53,872 nucleotides of DNA from Mycobacterium sherrisii (lineage in GTDB: Bacteria > Actinomycetota > Actinomycetes > Mycobacteriales > Mycobacteriaceae): assembly GCF_002102355.1 (NCBI RefSeq), contig NZ_LQPT01000098.1:1-53872 (forward strand), in the 5' to 3' direction. How positions within the stretch are numbered: position 1 is the stretch's first letter; every line of letters begins with the position of its first letter. Below, in pieces: positions 1 to 8,215 of the stretch. Position numbers and translations under genes: made by a program. The notes under the pieces were generated by a model. It did no database searches. It saw nothing but the letters and a program-made list of their open reading frames with translations, and was not told where the DNA came from.

Positions 1-930
1 CTGGTGATCGCCGAGTACCTGCGGCTGCGCCACCATCGACTGCGTCCGGTGGCGCCCTACAGCGCCCAGACCAAGGCATTGCGCACGGTGGTGCGCACCC
101 GCGACGACATCGTCAAGATGCGGGTGTCGGCCACCAACCAACTCAGCGCCCTGCTCGAGGACCACTGGCCCGGCGCCAAAGCGATCTTCGCCGACGTCGA
201 ATCCCCGATCAGCCTGGCCTTCCTGCGCCACTACCCGACCGCCGTCAGCGCCACCCGCCTCGGCGAGAAACGGCTGGCCGCCTTCTTGGCCAAACACGCC
301 TACTCCGGCCGTCGACCAGCCAAAGAACTGCTCGCCCGACTGCGCAGCGCACCCGCCGGCACCACCGACCCCGCCCTGACCACCGCCATCGCTGACACCG
401 TGGCAGCCCTGGTCAACATCCTGGAAGCACTCAACAACGCCAGCAAGGCCCTCGACCGGTCGACCCTCACCCGCCTCGGGGAGCACCCGGACGCCGAGAT
501 CTTCACGTCGCTGCCAAGGTCGGGTCAGATCAACGCCGCCCAGGTGCTCGCCGAGTGGGGCGACTCCCGCGCAGCCTACGACGGACCCGACGCCATCGCC
601 GCTCTGGCCGGGGTCACCCCGGTAACTAAAGCCTCCGGTAAACAACACGCGGTGCACTTCCGCTGGGCCTGCAACAAACGCTTCCGAAGGGCACTGACCA
701 CCTTCGCCGACAACAGCCGCCACGAAAGCCCCTGGGCCGCAAACATCTACACCACAGCCCGCGGCCGCGGACACGACCACCCCCACGCCGTACGCATCCT
801 CGCCCGAGCCTGGATCCGCGTCATCTACCGCTGCTGGCACACCCACCAGCCCTACAACCCCAACCTCCACGGAGCCGCGCAAAAGCCGCAAACCGCAGCC
901 TTGACTCAGGAAGTGTCATGCCTGCTTCAT
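1..930 (+). mobile_element. IS110-family insertion sequence, 3' part
   Basis: The window opens inside an IS110-type element; only the distal part of the transposase gene and an unresolved right end are present. IS110 elements carry no conventional terminal inverted repeats and usually make no target duplication, so the right boundary cannot be fixed by eye. The change from transposase to unrelated protein sequence lies at roughly 900-960. The left part is outside the window. Confidence 0.7.
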
Positions 931-1008
931 ACCGGAGCCAGGCAACGGCGAGCAGATCGCGCGGTGAACGCCGGAACCGTCGGTAACGAATCCGGTAGCG
1001 TTTTCGAT
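1..1008 (+). CDS. IS110-family transposase, C-terminal part
   Basis: DNA-binding/recombinase protein of the IS110 family, which moves circular IS copies by a DEDD/serine recombinase mechanism. The visible frame is open from base 1, so the N-terminal RuvC-like DEDD domain is mostly missing. Residues about 167-285 show the second conserved IS110 domain (Transposase_20): IFTSLPRSGQ, then ALAGVTPVTKASGKQ with the family's S-G motif, then a basic FRRAL helix. Similarity fades near base 900. No stop codon follows there: the frame stays open through the start of the next gene and ends only at 1462-1464, so the transposase stop has been lost or lies elsewhere. The end given here is the base before the start of the downstream protein, not a real stop. 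Confidence 0.75.
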
Positions 1009-1464
1009 ATGACGAAGGTGATGACGAACCTGCGGAATGGGGCGCTCCCCGTCGCGTCGGCAACGTTTGCACTGGTCGCGGCCGCGGCAGGCGCGATGTT
1101 TGGCCCGGCCACAGCGCATGCGGAGGGCCATCAGGTGACCTACACCGTGACCAGCCCGAACAATCTGACAGCCAACGTCTCCTACGTGAACGCCGACCCG
1201 CCAGGCCAGGCCGCCTACAATGCGGATCCGTCGAAGTTCATGACCAGCGTGCAGGCTCCGTTGAGCGGTGGGGCGCCGGCCGTCTACACGGTCACCCTGG
1301 CCAACCCGAACCAATGGGCGAGCGTCACCGCCAGCGGCATGCTGAAGTGGCCAGATTCGGGCAACGGCCCGGCGCAGTTCCACTGCGAGCTCGCGATCGA
1401 CGGTCAGGTCGTCGCTCACCAGGACGCCACCACCACCGTCACCTGCGCGGCCCATCCCGGCTAG
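1009..1464 (+). CDS. Secreted MmpS-like protein
   Basis: About 151 residues. The N-terminus is a basic stretch followed by a hydrophobic core of alanine and valine and an A-H-A type cleavage site around residue 35-38, so export is likely. The mature part (TYTVTSPNN..., ANVSYVNADPPGQ..., a FHCELAIDG segment near the end, then DATTTVTCAA) follows the pattern of the C-terminal beta domain of mycobacterial MmpS proteins: a strand, a short acidic loop, and a Cys-containing I-D-G strand. MmpS proteins assist MmpL lipid transporters, but no mmpL gene is adjacent, so the role is unknown. ATG 1009 is used; ATG 1021 is an alternative with GAAGG just before it. It shares the reading frame of the upstream transposase without a stop between them. 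Confidence 0.65.
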   Translation: MTKVMTNLRNGALPVASATFALVAAAAGAMFGPATAHAEGHQVTYTVTSPNNLTANVSYVNADPPGQAAYNADPSKFMTSVQAPLSGGAPAVYTVTLANPNQWASVTASGMLKWPDSGNGPAQFHCELAIDGQVVAHQDATTTVTCAAHPG

Positions 1465-1473
1465 TCAGCCCGT

Positions 1474-1992
1474 TTAGCGCGGTTCGGTCTGAGCGACGAC
1501 GACGACCTCGGCCGCATCGGTACCCAGGGCGCGGATCTTGTGGCTGATCGACGCGTCGAAGTACGCGCTGTCGCCGGCGGCGAGCGTGACGGTTTGGTCT
1601 GCGTACTGAAGTTCGATGCATCCGCTGTGGACGAACACGAACTCCTGGCCGGTGTGCTCGGCGTGTGGATCGTCGCCGACGGCCGCACCCGGTCGAACGA
1701 TGAACGGCGACATGGACTTTCCCAGCAGCGCGGACGCCAGCACCTGATAGCGCCGGCCGTCGGCGTCGGTGGCGCGGTCGACGGTGATCTTGTCCTGAGC
1801 CGCTTCGTCGGAGAACAGCCGTCCGACATCGACGTCGAGTGCGCGCGCGACCTTGAGGGCGACCGCGATGGACGGGATGCTCTGCCGGCGCTCGATCTTG
1901 GACAGGTAGCTCTTGGTCAGCCCCGTCTGGGCGGCGAGTTGTTCGAGGGTCAGGCCGCGTTGCCTGCGGACGGCACGAAGCAGCGCTGTCAT
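1474..1992 (-). CDS. XRE-family regulator with cupin domain
   Basis: 172 residues. Residues about 5-58 form a classic XRE helix-turn-helix (RRQRGLTLEQLAAQ, then LTKSYLSKIERRQ). Residues about 100-168 form a small cupin barrel (HAEHTGQEFVFVHSG, AAGDSAYFDASISHKI), which in this family binds a small effector. Such proteins usually control neighbouring catabolic genes. It is divergent from the aldolase/lyase pair starting at 2063, with a 70-bp shared intergenic region, so control of that pair and of itself is the natural inference. ATG 1992 is preceded on the minus strand by GGGAGG at 2006-2001, a good ribosome binding site. The stop is ten bases from the stop of the preceding convergent gene. 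Confidence 0.9.
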   Translation of the reverse strand: MTALLRAVRRQRGLTLEQLAAQTGLTKSYLSKIERRQSIPSIAVALKVARALDVDVGRLFSDEAAQDKITVDRATDADGRRYQVLASALLGKSMSPFIVRPGAAVGDDPHAEHTGQEFVFVHSGCIELQYADQTVTLAAGDSAYFDASISHKIRALGTDAAEVVVVAQTEPR

Positions 1993-2042
1993 GCGGCAGG
2001 CCTCCCATCGCGGACGATGACGCTCGCGGACACAAAGTTTCC

Positions 2043-2048
2043 TATAAT
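2043..2048 (+). promoter_or_regulatory. Candidate -10 box (TATAAT) for the aldolase operon
   Basis: A perfect TATAAT hexamer lies 14 bases before the ATG of the class II aldolase gene in the intergenic region shared with the divergent XRE-cupin regulator. That spacing would give a very short leader. No convincing -35 box is seen at 17-base spacing, so activation or a weak -35 is possible. Confidence 0.5.
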
Positions 2049-2062
2049 GCTACCTTGGTGTC

Positions 2063-2872
2063 ATGGCAACCACGTTCCGCGATACCAAAGCCGACCTGAT
2101 GCGTCGCTCCCAGGAGCAGCTGGCCGCCACCATCACCGATTCGGACCTGACCACCCGGCAGAAGCTGGCGCTGACCTGCCGGGCGCTATTTGACGCCGGG
2201 CATGATTCCGGTCTGGCCGGGCAGATCACCGCACGCGCCGAAACGCCGGGGACCTACTACACGCAGCGGCTGGGCCTGGGGTTCGACGAGATCACCGAGG
2301 ACAACCTGCTGCTGGTCGACGAGGACCTCAACGTCCTCGATGGTGACGGACCCCAGGCCGGAATCCCTAATCCCGCCAACCGCTTTCACAGCTGGATTTA
2401 CCGGGCCCGGCCCGACGTGCAGTGCATCGTGCACACCCACGCCTTCCACGTGGCGGCACTGTCGATGCTCGAGGTCCCGCTGGTGGTGTCGCACATGGAC
2501 ACCACGCCGCTCTACAACGACTGCGCGTTTCTGGCCGAGTGGCCGGGTGTGCCGGTCGGCAACGAGGAAGGCGAGATCATCAGCGCCGCACTCGGCGACA
2601 AGAAAGCGGTGCTGTTGGCGCACCACGGTCACGTGATCGCCGGCGCCAGTATCGAGGAGGCCTGCTCGCTGGGCATCCTGATCGAACGGGCAGCGAAGCT
2701 GCAGCTGGCGGCCATGGCCGCCGGCCGGGTCAAGCCGCTGCCCGAGCAGCTGGCCCGCGAGGCGCACGACTGGACGCTGACCCCCAAACGCAGCCAGGCC
2801 AACTTCGCCTACTACGCACGCCGGGCACTGGCCCGCCACCCCGACGCCCTGACGAGTTCCCCGACAAGCTAA
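2063..2872 (+). CDS. Class II aldolase/adducin family protein
   Basis: 269 residues. Class II aldolases cleave or epimerise phosphorylated sugars, or decarboxylate sugar acids, with a zinc ion held by histidines. The metal motif H124-T-H126 (IVHTHAFHV) and a second pair at 187-190 (AHHGH) are present. The sequence PANRFHSWIYRARPDV just before the first motif is also typical. This is somewhat longer than fuculose-phosphate aldolase and resembles the unassigned class II aldolases common in actinobacteria and proteobacteria. It is followed eight bases later by a DapA-family lyase, and the pair is probably one operon controlled by the XRE-cupin protein. The substrate cannot be told from sequence. 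Confidence 0.88.
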   Translation: MATTFRDTKADLMRRSQEQLAATITDSDLTTRQKLALTCRALFDAGHDSGLAGQITARAETPGTYYTQRLGLGFDEITEDNLLLVDEDLNVLDGDGPQAGIPNPANRFHSWIYRARPDVQCIVHTHAFHVAALSMLEVPLVVSHMDTTPLYNDCAFLAEWPGVPVGNEEGEIISAALGDKKAVLLAHHGHVIAGASIEEACSLGILIERAAKLQLAAMAAGRVKPLPEQLAREAHDWTLTPKRSQANFAYYARRALARHPDALTSSPTS

Positions 2873-2880
2873 GGAGCCGA

Positions 2881-3762
2881 GTGTCTGAGATCCACGGCAT
2901 CATCGCCTACCCGGTCACCCCGTTCGTCGGGGACAGCGGTGGGGGCATCGACACCGCCGCGCTGGCCGAGCTCATCGAGCGGCTGATCACCGCGGGGGTG
3001 CACGCGATCGCCCCGCTGGGCAGCACCGGTGAATTGGCCTACCTCGACGAGAACGAGTTCGACACCGTGGTCGACACCACGATCGCCACCGTGGATCGCC
3101 GGGTTCCCGTCGTCGTGGGCATATCGGACGTCACGACCGCCCGGACCGTTCGCCGCGCCGAGTACGCCCAGCAGGCCGGCGCCGACGCGGTGATGGTGCT
3201 GCCGGTCTCCTACTGGAAGCTGACCGAACGGGAGATCGTGCAGCACTACCGCAGCATCAGCGACGCCGTCTCCATCCCGATCATGGCCTACAACAACCCG
3301 GCCACCAGCGGCGTGGACATGCCACCCGACTTGCTGGTCAGCATGTTCGAGAACATCGAAAACGTGCGAATGGTCAAGGAATCCACCGGCGACCTGTCCC
3401 GCATGCGGCGCATCGGCGAACTGTCCGGCGGTCGGCTGCCGTTCTACAACGGCAGCAATCCGCTGGTGCTCGACGCCCTGAAGGCCGGCGCCTCCGGATG
3501 GTGCACGGCCGCCCCGAATCTGCGAGCACAGCCGTGCCTGGACCTCTACGAGGCGGTGCGCGCAGGCAGCCTGGACAAGGCGCAGCTGCTCTACGACGAC
3601 CTCAAGCCGTTGCTGGAGTTCATCGTCGCCGGCGGCCTGCCCACCACCGTGAAGGCGGGCCTTGACCTGCTGGGCTTCCCGGTCGGCGACCCGCGGGCAC
3701 CGCTGCTCGCCCTGGATGAGGCGGGCCGGGCTCACCTGATGACGCTGCTGCGCGCGCCCTAG
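2881..3762 (+). CDS. Dihydrodipicolinate synthase/N-acetylneuraminate lyase family protein
   Basis: 293 residues from GTG 2881, preceded by AAGGAG at 2872-2877. The family folds as a TIM barrel and uses a Schiff-base lysine to add or remove pyruvate or related oxo acids. The GSTGE motif (47-51), the tyrosine of YNNP (137) and the Schiff-base lysine K166 in MVKESTGD are all present, so it should be catalytic. It is unlikely to be the lysine-pathway DapA, because it is paired with a class II aldolase and a catabolic-type regulator. An oxo-acid or sugar-acid aldolase/dehydratase is more likely; the exact substrate is unknown. Its stop lies four bases from the stop of the convergent metallopeptidase gene. 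Confidence 0.88.
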   Translation: MSEIHGIIAYPVTPFVGDSGGGIDTAALAELIERLITAGVHAIAPLGSTGELAYLDENEFDTVVDTTIATVDRRVPVVVGISDVTTARTVRRAEYAQQAGADAVMVLPVSYWKLTEREIVQHYRSISDAVSIPIMAYNNPATSGVDMPPDLLVSMFENIENVRMVKESTGDLSRMRRIGELSGGRLPFYNGSNPLVLDALKAGASGWCTAAPNLRAQPCLDLYEAVRAGSLDKAQLLYDDLKPLLEFIVAGGLPTTVKAGLDLLGFPVGDPRAPLLALDEAGRAHLMTLLRAP

Positions 3763-3765
3763 CCC

Positions 3766-4647
3766 TTAGCCCAGATAGTCGGCGGAGAACGTGTCACATT
3801 GGTGCACGTCGCCGGTTTGGTAACCGACGGTGAACCACTTCTGCCGTTGCGCGGCGGACCCATGCGTCCACGACTCGGGGTTGACCCGCCCGGTGGACTC
3901 CTTTTGGATCCGGTCATCGCCGACCGACGCGGCCGCCGAGAGCGCGTCTTGAATGTCTTTGTCGCTCAACGGTTCCAGATACGGCACTCCGGTGCTTTCC
4001 TGCTTGACCGTGGACGCGTAGTGCGCCCAGATGCCGGCATAGCAGTCGGCCTGCAACTCGGTGCGCACCCCGTTGCCGCCGGCGCCCTGGGCGCCCTGCT
4101 GGGAGCGGCCCAGCAGCCCCTGCAACTGCTGCACGTGATGGCCGTATTCATGGGCGACCACGTACTCCTGCGCGAAAGGCCCACCGCTGGACCCGAACTT
4201 GTCGACCAGCTCCTTGAAGAAGTCGGTGTCGAAATACGCGGTCTGGTCCACCGGGCAGTAGAACGGGCCCACCGCGGTCGTCGCCGGGCCGCACCCGGTG
4301 TTCACCGAACCGGTGAACAGGCGCACGTGCGGGCGGGTGTAGCCCTGCATCAGCTGGTGCCACACCGCGTCCACGGAGTTGCCGGTGGCCACCACGCGGC
4401 ACTGCACGTACTTGTTGGCGTCGGCGCCCGTCTTGCACTGGCTGAGATCGAACCCGGGCGCGGAGTAGCCGCCCGTGTTGGGCAGCTGGTGGGTCGCCAC
4501 GCGGCCCGGATCGATGCCGAAGAACAACGCGGCGACCAGGATCAGCAGCCCGACCCCACCGCCCCCGAACGCCATCCCCATGCCACCCATGCCGCCGGAC
4601 GACTCCGCGGTGCTGGTGTCGATCTGCATACCCTCGTTGAAGGTCAT
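3766..4647 (-). CDS. Neutral zinc metallopeptidase, YpfJ family
   Basis: 293 residues. A glycine/methionine-rich N-terminus (about 18-32) leads into one membrane segment (about 32-46). The extracytoplasmic domain carries the zincin motif HEYGH at 166-170, with the following HVQQLQGL helix typical of the YpfJ/KPN_02809 'putative neutral zinc metallopeptidase' family. Four cysteines (about 71, 83, 119, 131) may form disulfides outside the membrane. The substrate is unknown. ATG 4647 has a very strong ribosome binding site (AGGAGGGT, minus strand). It matches the Rv2575 position in the M. tuberculosis order. The gene before it on this strand would overlap it by four bases if that gene's frame were intact. 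Confidence 0.9.
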   Translation of the reverse strand: MTFNEGMQIDTSTAESSGGMGGMGMAFGGGGVGLLILVAALFFGIDPGRVATHQLPNTGGYSAPGFDLSQCKTGADANKYVQCRVVATGNSVDAVWHQLMQGYTRPHVRLFTGSVNTGCGPATTAVGPFYCPVDQTAYFDTDFFKELVDKFGSSGGPFAQEYVVAHEYGHHVQQLQGLLGRSQQGAQGAGGNGVRTELQADCYAGIWAHYASTVKQESTGVPYLEPLSDKDIQDALSAAASVGDDRIQKESTGRVNPESWTHGSAAQRQKWFTVGYQTGDVHQCDTFSADYLG

Positions 4648-4656
4648 CGCACCCTC

Positions 4657-5172
4657 CTAGTGTGTGGGCTGGTGGGGTAACGGCTGTCGGTGTAGCGGCG
4701 CAAGTTGCGGAGGAACCGGCGCAGCGCCAGGTTCAGCAGCGGCCCGGACGATCATCGCCAGCCGCGCCGGCCCGCGCGCCTGCTGCGCCATCGTCCAGGT
4801 CAGCCGGCACCCGCCCGGGACGGCCTGAACGCGGTAGTCCTCGGCGAACGCGGCGACACTTTTGGCGGAACACTCATTGAAGCGAAAGGCCATGTGGCTG
4901 AACGGTTCCCACGCCAAATATTCTTCGTTGCCGACCAGAGGTTTCAGGCCGCCGCGCATCTCGACGACGCGGGTGGTGCCGACGCCGCGGGGTGGTGGGC
5001 TGGTCCAGGTCACGTTGGTGATCACCGACGCCCAGCGCGGCCACGCGTCGGCGTCGGCCAGCACCTCGAACAACTGCTCGGGTGTGATCGCCAGATCGAC
5101 GCTGTTGCGAAAGCGGAAGGGCGCGGTCTCGATGAAGTCGAGGCCGACCCGTTCGCAGGGATGCATAGGCAT
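4657..5172 (-). CDS. SRPBCC (polyketide cyclase/dehydrase-like) family protein, probable C-terminal frameshift
   Basis: 171 residues as read from ATG 5172 (MPMHPCERVGLDF). The body has the SRPBCC/START-like helix-grip pattern: RFRNSVDLAITPEQLFEVLADADAWPRW, then VGTTRVVEM and EYLAWEPFSHMAFRF. Such proteins bind hydrophobic ligands. The C-terminus turns into a proline/alanine-rich tail instead of the usual long amphipathic helix. In the +1 frame the same DNA encodes PLLNLALRRFLRNLRRY and ends at a TGA (4646-4644) that overlaps the ATG of the metallopeptidase in an ATGA junction. One extra G in the G run at 4743-4745 explains the shift. It is either a sequencing error or a real mutation losing the last helix. 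It matches the Rv2574 position. Confidence 0.8.
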   Translation of the reverse strand: MPMHPCERVGLDFIETAPFRFRNSVDLAITPEQLFEVLADADAWPRWASVITNVTWTSPPPRGVGTTRVVEMRGGLKPLVGNEEYLAWEPFSHMAFRFNECSAKSVAAFAEDYRVQAVPGGCRLTWTMAQQARGPARLAMIVRAAAEPGAAPVPPQLAPLHRQPLPHQPTH

Positions 5173-5176
5173 AAAC

Positions 5177-6064
5177 CTAGCCCGGTCCGTCGCTGGCCGC
5201 GGCCAGTAACGGAACCAGCACATCGCTGATCGGCGTGGCCAGGTCGTGCCGGCGTGCCTTGCGGACGATCACCCCGTTGCGGATGTCCCATTCCATCGGC
5301 CGGTGGTGTTCGCGGTCGGCCAGGATCGAGGTGCCCAGGTCCGCCGGAGCCTGCGTGAACATCCCGACCAGCTCGTCGACCACGCCGTCGGGCAGGCGGG
5401 CGCCCTCGGCCCGCGCGACGGCGAGGCACTCGGCCACGTAACGGCGCGCCAGCACGGCGACGTCGTCGCGGCGAAACATCCCGGCGCGCCGCCCGGCCAG
5501 CGCCATGAACCCGGCCAGGGCATTGGTGAGCAGTTTGCGCCAGGCCGCCGTGTGGTGGTCGGGGTCGCAGTCCACCCGGCAACCGGCGCCGCTCAGCAGC
5601 TCGGCGACCGTCGCGGCCGCGGGGCCGGACGGCAAGACCAGTGCCGGCTCGGTGCGCAGCCGCACCCAACCCTCGGGTTGGGTCTCGGCGGAATACCAGA
5701 CGATGCCGGGGATGACGGCCGAATCCGGGCACATCGGCTGCACCTGCTCGACTTGTTCGACGCCGTTCTGCAGCACCGTGACCACGGTGTGCGGGGCGCA
5801 CAGCCGGGACAGCCAGCCGGCCGCCCGATGATTCTGGGTGGCCTTGACCGCCAACACCACCAGGTCCACCGGGCCGTCTACCTCGGCGGGGTCGGTGTGC
5901 ACCGGGCCGGGCACGACGATAGGTTCCTGCCCGTCGGGACGCAGTTCGATCTTCTCGCGCGCGGTGCGGCCGCAGACAAGGACGGAATGGCCGGCCCGAT
6001 ACAGCAGGGCGGCAACCGTCGTGCCGACGGCGCCGGGGCCGACGAGTGCGATGTTTGTGGCGAT
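5177..6064 (-). CDS. Ketopantoate reductase (ApbA/PanE)-like NADP-dependent oxidoreductase
   Basis: About 295 residues if read from the position where the family begins. The N-terminus shows the Rossmann motif ALVGPGAVGTTVAALL, followed by LAVKATQN and VLQNGVEQ, and the C-terminal helical domain has AAWRKLLTNALAGF with the conserved lysine. The family reduces 2-dehydropantoate to pantoate, but many paralogues act on other 2-oxo acids. It matches the Rv2573 position. The start is odd: the codon at 6064-6062, where a methionine is expected (before ATNIALVGPG), is ATC, and no ATG, GTG or TTG follows before the nucleotide-binding motif. The nearest upstream in-frame start is GTG 6139, which would overlap the 5' end of the divergent aspS. 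The start used here is therefore provisional. Confidence 0.78.
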   Translation of the reverse strand: MATNIALVGPGAVGTTVAALLYRAGHSVLVCGRTAREKIELRPDGQEPIVVPGPVHTDPAEVDGPVDLVVLAVKATQNHRAAGWLSRLCAPHTVVTVLQNGVEQVEQVQPMCPDSAVIPGIVWYSAETQPEGWVRLRTEPALVLPSGPAAATVAELLSGAGCRVDCDPDHHTAAWRKLLTNALAGFMALAGRRAGMFRRDDVAVLARRYVAECLAVARAEGARLPDGVVDELVGMFTQAPADLGTSILADREHHRPMEWDIRNGVIVRKARRHDLATPISDVLVPLLAAASDGPG

Positions 6065-6124
6065 AAAAGTGAAGTTACACCGCCCCTTAGACTGGTCAGT
6101 CGTCCAAGGTAGAGGGGAGTCTTC

Positions 6125-7912
6125 GTGCTGCGCAGTCACACCGCTGGTTCGCTTCGGGCTGCCGACGCCGGCCAGCAGGTGACACTGGTGGGGTGGGTGG
6201 CGCGCCGCCGCGACCACGGGGGCGTCATCTTCATCGACTTGCGCGACGCGTCCGGGGTCGCCCAGGTCGTCTTCCGCGACGCCCTGGAAGAAGGGCAGGT
6301 CCTAGAGCAGGCGCACCGGCTGCGGGCCGAATTCTGCATCGCCGTGCACGGCGTCGTCGAGATCCGCCCGGAGGGCAACGCCAACGCCGAGATATCGACC
6401 GGCGACGTCGAGGTCAACGCCACCTCGCTGACGGTGCTCGGCGAAAGCGCGCCGCTGCCCTTCCAGCTCGACGAGCCGGCGGGTGAGGAGTTGCGGCTGA
6501 AGTACCGTTACCTCGACCTGCGCCGTGCTGGCCCGGCCGCGGCAATCCGGTTGCGGTCCAAGGTCAATGCCGCCGCCCGGGCGGTGCTGGCCCGGCACGA
6601 CTTCGTCGAGATCGAGACGCCGACCATCACCCGCTCGACCCCGGAGGGGGCCCGCGACTTTTTGGTGCCCGCCCGGCTGCATCCCGGCTCGTTCTACGCC
6701 CTGCCGCAAAGCCCACAACTGTTCAAGCAGCTGCTGATGGTGGCCGGCATGGAGCGCTACTACCAGATCGCACGCTGCTATCGCGACGAGGACTTCCGCG
6801 CCGACCGGCAACCGGAGTTCACCCAGCTCGACATGGAGATGAGCTTCGTCGACGCCGAGGACATCATCGCGATCTCCGAGGAGATCCTGACCGCGCTGTG
6901 GGCCCTGATCGGCTACCAGATCCCGACCCCGATCCCGCGGATCAGTTACGCCGACGCCATGCGCCGGTTCGGCTCCGACAAGCCCGACCTGCGCTTCGGG
7001 CTAGAGCTCGTCGAGTGCACAGAGTTCTTCAAAGACACCACTTTTCGGGTGTTCCAGGCGCCCTACGTCGGAGCCGTGGTGATGCCCGGCGGGGCGTCGC
7101 AGCCGCGGCGCACCCTGGACGGGTGGCAGGAATGGGCCAAGCAACGCGGGCATCGCGGGCTGGCCTACGTGCTGGTCGGCGAGGACGGCGAGCTGAGCGG
7201 TCCGGTCGCCAAGAACCTGTCGGACACCGAACGCGCGGGACTGGCCGCCCACGTCGGGGCCAATCCGGGGGACTGCATCTTCTTTTCCGCCGGCCCGGTG
7301 AAATCGTCGCGCGCCCTGCTGGGCGCGGCCCGCGGTGAGATCGCCAACCGGCTGGGCCTCATCGACTCCGGAGCCTGGGCATTCGTGTGGGTCGTCGACC
7401 CGCCGCTGTTCGAGCCCGCCGAAGACGCGACCGTCGCCGGCGACGTGGCCGTGGGATCCGGCGCCTGGACCGCGGTGCATCACGCGTTCACCTCGCCCAA
7501 ACCCGAGTTCTCCGATGTGGTCGACACCGACCCGGGCGGCGTGCTGGCCGATGCCTACGACATCGTCTGCAACGGCAACGAGATCGGCGGCGGCTCGATC
7601 CGTATCCACCGCCGCGACATCCAGGAAAAGGTGTTCGCGGTGATGGGCCTGGACAAGGCCGAAGCCGAAGACAAGTTCGGATTTCTGTTGGAAGCGTTCA
7701 CCTTTGGCGCACCGCCGCACGGCGGCATCGCGTTCGGCTGGGACCGGATCAACGCCCTGTTGTCGGGGGTGGACTCCATCCGCGAGGTGATCGCCTTCCC
7801 GAAGACCGGCGGCGGCGTCGACCCGCTGACCGACGCGCCCGCGCCGATCACCGCGCAGCAGCGCAAAGAGTCCGGAATAGACGTCAAACCCAAGACGGTT
7901 CCACAGACGTGA
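6125..7912 (+). CDS. aspS: Aspartyl-tRNA synthetase, probably non-discriminating (AspRS/Asx)
   Basis: 595 residues from GTG 6125. It charges tRNA-Asp and, in mycobacteria, probably also tRNA-Asn as the first step of amide transfer. Residues 1-110 are the OB-fold anticodon domain ([23 protein letters not shown]). The class II core has the motif 2 loop [19 protein letters not shown] around 215-233, and motif 3 [10 protein letters not shown] around 533-542. The bacterial GAD insertion lies between. Length and start match the M. tuberculosis enzyme. It is divergent from the ketopantoate reductase-like gene with little intergenic space, and its TGA overlaps the GTG of the following small gene. Confidence 0.97.
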   Translation: MLRSHTAGSLRAADAGQQVTLVGWVARRRDHGGVIFIDLRDASGVAQVVFRDALEEGQVLEQAHRLRAEFCIAVHGVVEIRPEGNANAEISTGDVEVNATSLTVLGESAPLPFQLDEPAGEELRLKYRYLDLRRAGPAAAIRLRSKVNAAARAVLARHDFVEIETPTITRSTPEGARDFLVPARLHPGSFYALPQSPQLFKQLLMVAGMERYYQIARCYRDEDFRADRQPEFTQLDMEMSFVDAEDIIAISEEILTALWALIGYQIPTPIPRISYADAMRRFGSDKPDLRFGLELVECTEFFKDTTFRVFQAPYVGAVVMPGGASQPRRTLDGWQEWAKQRGHRGLAYVLVGEDGELSGPVAKNLSDTERAGLAAHVGANPGDCIFFSAGPVKSSRALLGAARGEIANRLGLIDSGAWAFVWVVDPPLFEPAEDATVAGDVAVGSGAWTAVHHAFTSPKPEFSDVVDTDPGGVLADAYDIVCNGNEIGGGSIRIHRRDIQEKVFAVMGLDKAEAEDKFGFLLEAFTFGAPPHGGIAFGWDRINALLSGVDSIREVIAFPKTGGGVDPLTDAPAPITAQQRKESGIDVKPKTVPQT

Positions 7913-8169
7913 CCGAACAGCGACCAGATCGCGACACCGTAAAAGAGTTCAACCGCAACCTCATCGAGGAGTTCCGCGCCAACGCACAGGTGCGTCTCGA
8001 GGTTGCCACCGACGCGGGTGTGCAGGCCTACGACGCGACCGCGCGCGAACTGCCGCCCGCCGAACGCGCGGCGATCCTGCCCAAGCTCACCGCCGGGGCG
8101 CCGGTGTTCGCGGAATTTCAGTCGAAGACCAGCCGGGTCATCCCGCTCTTCGAGTTGCAGCGCGGCTGA
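7909..8169 (+). pseudogene. Ddn-type deazaflavin (F420)-dependent nitroreductase, internally deleted remnant
   Basis: 86 residues from GTG 7909, overlapping the aspS stop. The first 20 or so residues (DTVKEFNRNLIEEFRAN) match the N-terminus of the F420-dependent nitroreductase family of mycobacteria (Ddn-like, normally about 145-150 residues). The rest (AQVRLEVATDAGVQAYDATAREL, then VFAEFQSKTSRVIPLFEL) matches the C-terminal part. The middle 50-60 residues, with the phosphate/deazaflavin-contacting strands and the usual HPDWYHNL-type segment, are absent, and the two ends are joined in frame. The product could not bind F420 normally, so I call it a deletion derivative. A small functional protein is possible but less likely. 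Confidence 0.7.
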
Positions 8170-8215
8170 CTCGTCCGCATTGCCGCACGCACAGCCGCTG
8201 CGGTAAATAAGCGGA

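Noticed and set aside
2881-3762. The lysine-pathway gene dapA
   Set aside because: Catalytic residues fit the family, but the neighbours are a class II aldolase and a catabolic-type regulator, not lysine or cell-wall genes.
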